From: Halieaceae bacterium UBA5085
GTDB taxonomy: Bacteria; Pseudomonadota; Gammaproteobacteria; Pseudomonadales; Halieaceae
Direction of reading: 5' to 3'
DNA: 11,335 nt
NCBI GenBank assembly: GCA_002414665.1
Contig: DIAF01000018.1
Span: 1-11,335 of the forward strand
Shown here piece after piece: positions 1 to 7,634 of the stretch (position 1 is the stretch's first letter; the number at the start of each line of letters is the position of its first letter). The translations under genes were made by a program, and so were the position numbers. The notes beneath the pieces are model-generated. The model was not told the DNA's origin, did not search any database, and saw only the letters and a program-made list of their open reading frames with translations.

Positions 1-2001
1 CAACCAGAAATTCCGGATACCCACTTTTATAAAAGGTACCAGCAGCTCTTCGACGGATATTCCGCCATGAACGACCACCTGATCATCCTTGGTTACAAAT
101 GCCCTGCGGCCCTCAGCAAATAGAGGCATGAAGTTCGCAGGTAGTCCAGCTATATCGAGTCGAAAGGTATCCCCATAGGTTGCTTGAGTTTCAGCAACCA
201 TGGCTTCGTTGCGATAGGCTCGGACGCGCTCCCCACGCATTTCGGATGCGACACCCTGATTGGGTCTGCCTATCCCGACCGCCTCAACATTGCCGTGATC
301 GGCGGTCAGATAGACATGGAAGCCGTTGTCTAGCAGCATGGAAAAAAGACGCTCGACAAAGCCCGATTCGCACCAGCTCTTGATTTGGTTCGCTACGCCT
401 CGTTTACCCAGTACCGCGCCATGGATGATCTCATCGACGGTATCCACCACAAGCCCGGCAATCTTTACTGATGGATTGGAGAGCTCTGCCTCAAGGGCGG
501 GGAGATCGTCATTACGCTTGATGGACTTCTGGTAGAACACTTCGCTGGCATTGGCGCCATGATCCTGCCAAAAGCGCTTCCATTGGCCTGGTTCTTTGGA
601 CGTCGACTCAATACTGTCGGCGAACTCACGGGGTCTTAGTCCGGAAAATAATGCCTGCCGGGAGACGGACGTTAACGTCGGCAGCCAGGCGAAGCAGGTG
701 TGCTCGTCAAACATCAACCTTTGCGACTGGTTGATAACGCTTTCACGTATCTGAATCCACTGATCGACCGCCAGCCCATCAAAGACCAATAAGGCAATCT
801 TCTGTTCTCCTTCATCCCGGCACATGGATAAGTAGCGCGGGATGTGGTGGACCATGATGGGTCCCTTGGCAGCAGGCAGAGAAGGCAGGTCAGAAAAATG
901 TTTTTCGACCCATTCGCCCAAGTGAACATCAGCAGCGTCAAGCAAATCTTGCATCGTGCCCTTGATGCTTTCGGCATGGTACGTGTCCAGCGCATGAAAC
1001 CGCGACAGGATTTCACCAAGACGGCGGGAAAAATGGGTCCAGTCACGGTGAGATGAATCAACCGTAGGCAATTCACTTATCAGGTTTTGGATGCCATCAC
1101 GTACCAGGTTTTTCATCGATAACGGATCTTGCACAACGCCCAGCTTGGCCCAGTCGGGCAGCGCTGCTGGTACCCCCTGAACGACGAGCGGATGTAACGT
1201 GCCATCCAGGAACATCGAGTCGATGATCACGCGCACATCATGGTGATCGAAGGGAACGTCTATCTTGTCGGCATAATCCTCTGGTACCGGTTCGCCCATT
1301 CGGGATCCGGTGATTCCTTGTTGGGTCAGATAGCGATACCAGGCATCTTGCACAACGCGCAGCGTGACACTCTTGTAGGCGAACAACTCGGCGATGGGAA
1401 TGCCCTCAAACGTGTCGTGCTCTCCAAGCACTTGCTCGACATGCTGTGCCAGCACGGCAGGGAGCGGTGTATCTCCATAATGAAGTCGAAGCAATTCACG
1501 CCATAGGTCTTCTGGACGTGTTAGCAGATGGGGGCTGATTCGGAAGATATGCGTCAGCACGAACTCTTTGGTGGCCGCTTCGCCTAACGACTGATGTGCA
1601 TGCTTTGCCTGGGCCGCAAACAGCGAAGGCCACATGTCGCTACCCAACTGCTTTACTACGGCATAGCTTAGTTTCGGGAATAGCTCTGTGAGCCCCAGAC
1701 TGAGCTTGCGTGCCTGGCGTAGGTAGTCCCAGGGGAGGTCGTTGGTGTTGGTGCTCCGAAGATGAAGAACAAGCGCGTTAGATGGCGCTGGCTGGTTGTG
1801 GTCCCAGGCGTCGCGATAGCGTTCCTCGTACTCCGCGCGAAAGGCGACACTATCCTCGAAGGGCAGCACTTCGAAACCACGCTCACGCAAACCGGACAGA
1901 ACCTGCTCATCCAGCAAAACATCGTCTGGGTCCGAGACGACCCACAGTCGAGCCAGATCTGCCGGAAACTCCTTGAGGACGCGGTCAACCCAAAGCGTCA
2001 T
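1..2001 (-). CDS. pglZ: BREX-3 PglZ, alkaline-phosphatase-superfamily protein (3' end cut by window edge)
   Basis: The frame is open from the ATG at 2001 to base 1, giving 667 residues with no stop. PglZ is present in all BREX types and has the alkaline phosphatase fold; its exact reaction in defence is unsettled. The N-terminal ~400 residues are not recognisable by eye. The PglZ domain follows with its metal-site motifs in order: LLVFDGLAVDQW with Asp408, PTLTSVSRQALFSG (441-454, Thr/Ser in the nucleophile position), VDTVDEIIHG with Asp520, TADHG (566-570) and VHGG with His645. The text after His645 (VEELLVPF) is typical of the extreme C-terminus, so few residues are probably missing. The start is fixed by an ATGA overlap with the helicase stop and by AGGAGG ten bases upstream. 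No frameshift or lost ligand is seen. The family call is firm; the BREX-3 subtype rests on its neighbours. Confidence 0.9.
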   Translation of the reverse strand, partial: MTLWVDRVLKEFPADLARLWVVSDPDDVLLDEQVLSGLRERGFEVLPFEDSVAFRAEYEERYRDAWDHNQPAPSNALVLHLRSTNTNDLPWDYLRQARKLSLGLTELFPKLSYAVVKQLGSDMWPSLFAAQAKHAHQSLGEAATKEFVLTHIFRISPHLLTRPEDLWRELLRLHYGDTPLPAVLAQHVEQVLGEHDTFEGIPIAELFAYKSVTLRVVQDAWYRYLTQQGITGSRMGEPVPEDYADKIDVPFDHHDVRVIIDSMFLDGTLHPLVVQGVPAALPDWAKLGVVQDPLSMKNLVRDGIQNLISELPTVDSSHRDWTHFSRRLGEILSRFHALDTYHAESIKGTMQDLLDAADVHLGEWVEKHFSDLPSLPAAKGPIMVHHIPRYLSMCRDEGEQKIALLVFDGLAVDQWIQIRESVINQSQRLMFDEHTCFAWLPTLTSVSRQALFSGLRPREFADSIESTSKEPGQWKRFWQDHGANASEVFYQKSIKRNDDLPALEAELSNPSVKIAGLVVDTVDEIIHGAVLGKRGVANQIKSWCESGFVERLFSMLLDNGFHVYLTADHGNVEAVGIGRPNQGVASEMRGERVRAYRNEAMVAETQATYGDTFRLDIAGLPANFMPLFAEGRRAFVTKDDQVVVHGGISVEELLVPFIKVGIRNFWL

Positions 2002-4823
2002 TGGTTTGTGCCCTCCTGGCTGCCAATACGTAGCATGATCACCGCATTGAGATCGGGAGTGCAGTTTTCAGCGTCCGCCAGGGCCGCCATTCTTGCTTGG
2101 TGTTCGGCCTCTAGTCGTTTGCGGCGATGTTCCCGCACAGCGGGGAGACCGATCCGCCCTATGGCCTGGTGGCGTGCCTCAAACGCATAACGAGCCCGCT
2201 CACGTTCGCCGGCCAACCATTCGCGGTGTTCTTCCAGTAACCCTGAGAACACAGACTCCCCTTGAGTTTTAGCTGCTGCCAGCGATGACTCGAACCACTC
2301 CAAGGCGCTCTCTGCCTCGACGGCTGGGGCGAGTGATACCGTCTCGGTCAGCAGCAGATCCCAGATTCGTTTGGCGGTGGGTATAAAAGTGCGGCCATCA
2401 TTTGCCACGAACACCGGTAAGAAACGTTTACGACTAAAGCTGTCTGAGGCACTGGAGGCGCTGAGACTAATCTCCCAAAGCGACCATACCCCCTGTACCG
2501 TGCCAGGTAGGCCTGTCACTGTGGTGATTGGCAGCGGCAGGCCGGCTACACAACGTGGCAGCTCACCAATTACTGCACGTGCGCGTGAGTCTTCGAGGGT
2601 GATCCACTCTATGTCTGGGTTTTGTTCGGCGGTGCGCGCATCGAAACAAACACGGGGTGACTCGCTCCCATCTGCCCACTTTACGCGCCAGGCATCACCA
2701 GTTTTCTCAGCTGATCCGTTTCTGCTTGGCAGGCCATTAACGATTGCTCGTTCAAGCCAATACTGGGCCGGATGATCACGCCACTTGCGGGCATCGTCAG
2801 CCTCAAGCGCATGCTCTTCTGTGAGTAGGTCGGTGTCTTTTCGGCTGGCAGCGACCTTTTCGCGTACCTGGTCAATGACAGCATCGCATTCCTTGTCGAT
2901 GGATTCGGGGTCTTGCAGTCCATGCACAAAGAGTTCGTCGAAGATCGGCTCTACCTCAACAGAATCCATTACGTCAGATGCCTTGTCGACTCCGAACTCC
3001 TGGGCAATAACCTCGAGTTTGTGTTCCAGCACCTCGCGTACCCTGTGCTCCACCGTGTCATCTAAAACGAAGTTGATTGCGCGCACCACATGCGGCTGGC
3101 CGATACGATCCACACGGCCGATGCGCTGTTCCAGTCGCATGGGGTTCCACGGCATATCGAAATTGACGACGACGTGGCAGAACTGCAGATTCAGACCTTC
3201 ACCACCCGCATCGGTGGAAATCAGCACTCTCATATCGCGTGAGAAGGCTTGTTGAGCCTGAGTGCGCGCCTCCAGATCCATACTTCCATTGAGCAGTGCA
3301 ACGGAAAATCCGCGGCTCTCAAGAAACTCTGCCAGCATCGCTTGGGTCGGTACGAATTCGGTGAAGATAAGTACCTTGAGTTGGGGGTCATTCTCTTCCT
3401 GCTGGAGTTTGTAGATCAGCTCCAGCAGCGCTTCTGCCTTGGCGTCAGTGCCTTGGCGCTCGGTTTCACGCGCCAGCTCCAGCAGCATCTCTACCTCCGC
3501 CTTCTCCCGTTCCCAGCCACTGGTTTGTACCGCAATCTCGAGTTGGGATTGGCCGTCCAGCTCTGCCCACTCATCAACATCCGGCTCATCAAACAGGTTC
3601 GTTTGTAATTGGGGTGTCTCTAGCAAAGCCAGGCGCTTTTCCAGCGTGGTGCGAATTGCGGCAGTGCTGGATGTGACCAGCCGCTGCATCAAGATCATCA
3701 AGAAGCCGATGTGTCGCTGCTTGGCTGCCAAAGCCTGGTTGTAGCCATGGCGCACATAATCCGTCACGGACTCATAGAGCCGTTGCTGCGCTGCATGCTT
3801 ATCCTGCCAGGCGACCGGGAAGAGGCGCGTCGCTCTCGGTTTGAACAGGGGTTGGCCTTCGGCAGTGATGGAGACTCGCTTTTCGGTGCGGATCACAAAG
3901 GGGCGCACCCGCTCATGGTTGATGCTGGACTCATCGGGGAAGGAGTCACGGTCCAGCAACTGCATCAGTCGCATGAACTGATCCGTTTTACCCTGATGCG
4001 GTGTTGCGGACAGCAACAGCAGATATGGAGCCGCTTCGGAGAGTGCCGCGCCCAGCTTATAGCGGGCCACCTGTTCGGTACTGCCGCCAAGGCGGTGCGA
4101 CTCATCGATGATCACCAGGTCCCATCCGGCTGAGATCAGATCCTCGAAGCGTTCGCGGTTGTAGGTGTTTAGCTGTTCCAGGCTCCAGCCACGCCGTTTC
4201 TCAATCGGCTTCACCGAGTCCAGGGAACAGATCACCTGGTCGTGCATCCGCCAAAGATTGTCCTCTTCATCTCGCCATTGCCGGAAGGCTGTGATCTCGG
4301 AAGGTTCGATAAACCGGAAGCTCTCACCGAAGTGCAGGCGCATCTCGGCTTGCCACTGACGCACCAGCCCTTTGGGGGCAACGACAAGTACACGCTGTAC
4401 CATGCCGCGCAGTTTGAGCTCGCGCAGAATCAAGCCCGCCTCGATGGTTTTACCGAGGCCCACCTCATCGGCCAGCAGGTAGCGGATACGGTCCCGGCTC
4501 ATGGCACGATTCAGGGCATAGAGTTGGTGGGGTAATGGCACCACGCTGGACTGGATCGGCGCCAGCAGCAGGTTGTCTTCCAGGGCATCGAGCAACTTGG
4601 CCGCGGCGGTAGTATGCAGAATCTGCTCAACCGTTGGCTGTACGCTGGTCAGATCGGCGAGGTCTTGCGGGCGTGCACGCACAACCGCATCCTTGTTCGG
4701 CAACCAGATCCGATAGGCCAGCTCCCCCCACAGGTTTTGACGGTCGACTACCCGGCAGGGCGATGCCTGCCGAGCATGCCAACACCAATCACCGATGCCA
4801 AACCCCGTCACACCATCGGTCAC
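1998..4823 (-). CDS. brxHII: BrxHII, SNF2/RapA-like DEAD/DEAH-box helicase of BREX-3
   Basis: This is a 941-residue superfamily 2 ATPase of the SNF2/HepA(RapA) branch, presumed to use ATP to move along or remodel DNA in the BREX complex. An N-terminal segment of about 60 residues (GDWCWHARQ... YRIWLP) resembles the small beta-barrel preceding such helicases. The motifs follow in order: Walker A ADEVGLGKT (118-126), APKGLVRQW (motif Ia), DESH Walker B (240-243), SATPHQG (272-278), LIFTEF, STDAGGEGLNLQ (536-547) and the arginine-finger motif QRIGRVDRIGQ (566-576). The last ~90 residues are charged and helical, likely coiled-coil. I place the start at the GTG at 4823, not the in-frame ATG at 4862. 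The GTG forms a GTGA overlap with the methyltransferase stop and sits 7 bases after GGAGG, whereas the ATG would overlap the upstream gene by 43 bases. The stop overlaps the pglZ start. All helicase motifs look intact. Confidence 0.9.
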   Translation of the reverse strand: MTDGVTGFGIGDWCWHARQASPCRVVDRQNLWGELAYRIWLPNKDAVVRARPQDLADLTSVQPTVEQILHTTAAAKLLDALEDNLLLAPIQSSVVPLPHQLYALNRAMSRDRIRYLLADEVGLGKTIEAGLILRELKLRGMVQRVLVVAPKGLVRQWQAEMRLHFGESFRFIEPSEITAFRQWRDEEDNLWRMHDQVICSLDSVKPIEKRRGWSLEQLNTYNRERFEDLISAGWDLVIIDESHRLGGSTEQVARYKLGAALSEAAPYLLLLSATPHQGKTDQFMRLMQLLDRDSFPDESSINHERVRPFVIRTEKRVSITAEGQPLFKPRATRLFPVAWQDKHAAQQRLYESVTDYVRHGYNQALAAKQRHIGFLMILMQRLVTSSTAAIRTTLEKRLALLETPQLQTNLFDEPDVDEWAELDGQSQLEIAVQTSGWEREKAEVEMLLELARETERQGTDAKAEALLELIYKLQQEENDPQLKVLIFTEFVPTQAMLAEFLESRGFSVALLNGSMDLEARTQAQQAFSRDMRVLISTDAGGEGLNLQFCHVVVNFDMPWNPMRLEQRIGRVDRIGQPHVVRAINFVLDDTVEHRVREVLEHKLEVIAQEFGVDKASDVMDSVEVEPIFDELFVHGLQDPESIDKECDAVIDQVREKVAASRKDTDLLTEEHALEADDARKWRDHPAQYWLERAIVNGLPSRNGSAEKTGDAWRVKWADGSESPRVCFDARTAEQNPDIEWITLEDSRARAVIGELPRCVAGLPLPITTVTGLPGTVQGVWSLWEISLSASSASDSFSRKRFLPVFVANDGRTFIPTAKRIWDLLLTETVSLAPAVEAESALEWFESSLAAAKTQGESVFSGLLEEHREWLAGERERARYAFEARHQAIGRIGLPAVREHRRKRLEAEHQARMAALADAENCTPDLNAVIMLRIGSQEGTNQ
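2012..2017 (-). promoter_or_regulatory. Shine-Dalgarno site of pglZ
   Basis: A perfect AGGAGG on the minus strand lies ten bases before the pglZ ATG at 2001. It sits inside the last codons of the helicase gene. With the ATGA stop/start overlap it supports coupled but independently efficient initiation of pglZ. Confidence 0.75.
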
Positions 4824-7582
4824 GCATCGGCCTCCGTGCGCGTCAACGCATGGTCGTACCACATCAGCAGCTGCTCATCTTCCTGCAAGGAGGCTTCGGG
4901 AATCTTCTGCGCCAGCTTGATGATGGTCTGGTAGTCCTTGTTGACCCAGGCCGCCTTAAAGCCGGCGCGCAGCACCTCGAGGCGGAACTCCTTGAGCTTG
5001 CGACCGGTAAAGGCAAGGTAGGTCTCGAACTCCTTCAGCAACGCCTTTTCGCGCTTCTTCTCAAGGTCCTGTGCCTTGTTCGGATCGGGCACGAACCAGC
5101 GGTCCTTGGCTTTGGCAACCAGGCGTGGATCGCTCTTCTCCAGGCCGCGCAGATCCTTGTGGTTGGTCGAGAGATAGCTGTGGATCTGGCTGGGTACGTC
5201 ACCACTACCCTCATATTTAAGGAAGTTGTCCTCCAGCAGGGCAGCGAGCTCGGGTTTGGCCTCGTGTTTGCGCCAACCGGCGCCAAGCTGTTTGGTGAAC
5301 TCCGGGTGGATCTCCTGGTAGGTCGATGGGCGCTTTTTCAGGAATTCGGTCAACCAGTCTATGGCACTGCGCTCGTCACTGACGAATAACTCCATTTGTG
5401 GTGCCTGGGACATCTGTGCGCGTTTTTTGTCGTATTCAGCAACCTGATCGGACAGAAAGACCATCCCATCCCGTTCTTCAAATCGGGTTCTGAGCTCACT
5501 TAGAAATTCATCACTCGAGAGTGGCACTGGGGCATCGTGGCGTACAAACCAGGCCACCATACGGTCGTAGATACGTCGGGGCTCACGTTCGACAACAAAC
5601 TCCAATTCGCCACTTCTCGACTTGGTTACTGATAGCTGCCTTAAATGAGTTTTAACAAAGTCCCAAACAGATTCCGGCGTTGCGCCTTGTTCCGCAAAGC
5701 GCTGTTCCAGGCCTCCATTAGGCTTGTAGGCAGAGATAACTAAATCCTGCTTTACAGCAGTTGTGGATGTTACTTGCTTGAAGCTTCCTTGTTTTTTGTC
5801 AAGCGCAGATACTTCCGCAACAACGAAACCTGCTTGTTGTAGAGCTAGTTGAATTGCATTCCAAACCGATGCTCGGCTGTTAGAAAAAACAACCGTCATC
5901 CATCTGCCGGGCTTAAGAACCCGAAAGTACTCGGAAAATGCGTCTCTAATTAGACCTTGATATTCGTGTAATCCCTTCTCACGAACGCGATCGATGATTG
6001 CCTCATCCTGCACTTTTGTGAAAACACCATGCCAAGATTCGATGATTTGATTTAAGTCAGCGTAGTAAATGTTTTCTCCAAAAGGGGGGTCGGTAAAGAC
6101 GTAATCAATGCTGCCATCTGGCAGGTTGAGTTTAGTAGCTGATCCGGTGGAGACGATGCAGCTTCCTGATACGGCATGGTTTTGACTGAACGCGGTAATT
6201 AACCGCTTAAGCTTGTTCTTGTACGCTTTGAAAGGATCTGCTTCTGCTATCTGTGATGGAACGTAAAAAACCCCGGTAAGTGGGTTATACGGGAAAGACA
6301 CCTCTGGCCGATATCGATTCAGAATCGACATATTCACAAAGTGGCTATCCAACCAAAATTTTAAAGCATTACGGATTCTTGAATCGCTTTCTTGCTGTGC
6401 CTGATCCCATAGTGCGGACAATACATGCGCCTCTCGCAAAAAATACATCTGGTGAATGCTAGTGGTATTAGTTGTTTTCATTCGGCCGACTCGCGTCATT
6501 TGACAGTCGGGCAATGTGTCTGTTGGAAGATGTTTTGGTCGATCAAGCCCTTCAATCTTTTTTATTACCGCAAGGTCATTTGAATCAGGCTCCTTCTCGA
6601 AAGACTGTCGACCAACATAGTACTTGATCAGAACAGGAACCCGCTTTGGGCGGCGATCTGTTTTACCTTTTGGGGTGTCGAAAAATGTCTCGAAAACAAG
6701 ATCCATGTTTTCTTTTGTTGCAGTTGCAGAACAATGAGGACATTCAATTTCCTTGGATATTTTTTTTGTTTTTGGATCGAATGCTTCATTGAAGAATATG
6801 ATCTCCCCCGCACAGTTGTTACAGTTAAAGACTTCACTCCACACAGTAAAGTCAATTCTTCCGGTCGTTTTTCCGTCACTGTGAAGCGTCTCGAACATCC
6901 AGCCAAATTCTTTCTCGACGGACTTCAAGATCGCTTCGGCACGAATGGCAAAGTAAGACACATCGAAAGGAAAGTTTAAGCCTGCAGCGATGGAGGTCGC
7001 TGCAGGCGATAATTCATTGATGATCGCTTTCCGTGCTCCCCATTTTGGGGTGCCAAAGCCAGACTTCCTCCATTCATCATTTATTTGGTGGCGATAGCTT
7101 TCTTGAGCAGCGCCGCACCATTGTGCTGCGACACCCGTCATTCCTGAGCCACCAAACCCATCCAAGACTATTTCGCCTGGCTCTGTAAAATGAAGGATTG
7201 AAGGAACAATTGCTAGGTGTGGAACCTTCGTATGGTATGAATGCGCTTTGTACACAGCGTCTGACTTCCCTATCGATACGTCAACGGCCATTGGCTCTCT
7301 CTTGTAGTCAACGCTAGGATCATATGGAGTGCCGTACTGCTGGACAAAATCGGCCAACCATGGATTTGGGCAAGCGGTGTAGTACGGCGGATCAGACATG
7401 GCAAGGATCGCTTCGTCCGTCCCCCGCGGGAAACCTTCCTGCTTGCGGAATTCCGGATCCTTGAGCTTTTCGGCAAGTAGCTTTAAGTAGTGTTCCCTTC
7501 GCGCTTGATCGTCAGGAAATGACTGGCCAAGGCACTCAACAGGAGTGTCCTTGTTTGATTGATTCTGCAATAAGTCATCCAT
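4820..7582 (-). CDS. pglXI: PglXI, BREX-3 N6-adenine DNA methyltransferase with zinc-ribbon insert
   Basis: This is a 920-residue predicted adenine methyltransferase, which would methylate host DNA so that BREX spares it. The motifs seen are SDPPYYTACPNPW (catalytic DPPY at 64-67), LDGFGGSGMTG (S-adenosylmethionine-binding motif I, 140-147), NELSP, a CNNC...CPHC zinc-ribbon-like pair (Cys254, 257, 281, 284) and a second catalytic-type motif FTDPPFGENIYYADLN (DPPF at 498-501) followed by VLKPG. DPPY before the SAM motif is the order of the N4/N6 beta class, while the DPPF followed by YYADL recalls DUF1156-type methylases. Residues from about 620 on are charged, helical and unrecognised, and may serve target recognition or partner binding. 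The start is the ATG at 7582, preceded by GAGGA; an in-frame ATG at 7618 has no ribosome binding site. The central part (about 5600-7300) is clearly AT-richer than the ends and the neighbours. The methylase call is firm; the PglXI name rests on context. Confidence 0.87.
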   Translation of the reverse strand: MDDLLQNQSNKDTPVECLGQSFPDDQARREHYLKLLAEKLKDPEFRKQEGFPRGTDEAILAMSDPPYYTACPNPWLADFVQQYGTPYDPSVDYKREPMAVDVSIGKSDAVYKAHSYHTKVPHLAIVPSILHFTEPGEIVLDGFGGSGMTGVAAQWCGAAQESYRHQINDEWRKSGFGTPKWGARKAIINELSPAATSIAAGLNFPFDVSYFAIRAEAILKSVEKEFGWMFETLHSDGKTTGRIDFTVWSEVFNCNNCAGEIIFFNEAFDPKTKKISKEIECPHCSATATKENMDLVFETFFDTPKGKTDRRPKRVPVLIKYYVGRQSFEKEPDSNDLAVIKKIEGLDRPKHLPTDTLPDCQMTRVGRMKTTNTTSIHQMYFLREAHVLSALWDQAQQESDSRIRNALKFWLDSHFVNMSILNRYRPEVSFPYNPLTGVFYVPSQIAEADPFKAYKNKLKRLITAFSQNHAVSGSCIVSTGSATKLNLPDGSIDYVFTDPPFGENIYYADLNQIIESWHGVFTKVQDEAIIDRVREKGLHEYQGLIRDAFSEYFRVLKPGRWMTVVFSNSRASVWNAIQLALQQAGFVVAEVSALDKKQGSFKQVTSTTAVKQDLVISAYKPNGGLEQRFAEQGATPESVWDFVKTHLRQLSVTKSRSGELEFVVEREPRRIYDRMVAWFVRHDAPVPLSSDEFLSELRTRFEERDGMVFLSDQVAEYDKKRAQMSQAPQMELFVSDERSAIDWLTEFLKKRPSTYQEIHPEFTKQLGAGWRKHEAKPELAALLEDNFLKYEGSGDVPSQIHSYLSTNHKDLRGLEKSDPRLVAKAKDRWFVPDPNKAQDLEKKREKALLKEFETYLAFTGRKLKEFRLEVLRAGFKAAWVNKDYQTIIKLAQKIPEASLQEDEQLLMWYDHALTRTEADA
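4831..4835 (-). promoter_or_regulatory. Shine-Dalgarno site that selects the GTG start of brxHII
   Basis: GGAGG on the minus strand lies seven bases before the GTG at 4823, within the last codons of the methyltransferase gene. This decides the helicase start in favour of the GTG that overlaps the upstream stop as GTGA, over the in-frame ATG at 4862. Confidence 0.75.
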
Positions 7583-7634
7583 TATTGTGATTCCTCGGTT
7601 CTTTATGTCGGCGCACATCGTTTATTTCATTCAT
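7575..7634 (-). other. Possible 19-codon coupling mini-ORF bridging brxC and pglXI
   Basis: An ATG at 7634 overlaps the brxC stop as ATGA and opens a frame of 19 codons (MNEINDVRRHKEPRNHNNG). Its TGA at 7577-7575 falls three bases past the pglXI ATG at 7582-7580. It fills the only non-coding gap in the operon and could carry terminating ribosomes from brxC to the pglXI start. It has no clear ribosome binding site of its own and no recognisable sequence, so chance is a real alternative. Confidence 0.2.
7592..7596 (-). promoter_or_regulatory. Shine-Dalgarno site that selects the start of pglXI
   Basis: GAGGA on the minus strand lies nine bases before the ATG at 7582. The earlier in-frame ATG at 7618 is preceded by an AT-rich stretch (AATGAAATAAACG) with no comparable site, so the downstream ATG is the better start. 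Confidence 0.65.

Noticed and set aside
1668..2190. Short frames on both strands at the pglZ-brxHII junction (minus 1668-1988, plus 1762-2190)
   Set aside because: They overlap the pglZ 5' half, whose in-frame translation is continuous from 2001 to base 1 and carries the family motifs further on.
4634..5389. A 251-codon plus-strand frame across the brxHII-pglXI junction
   Set aside because: It is antisense to two real genes and has low-complexity, Leu/Gly/Arg-rich composition typical of a shadow frame.
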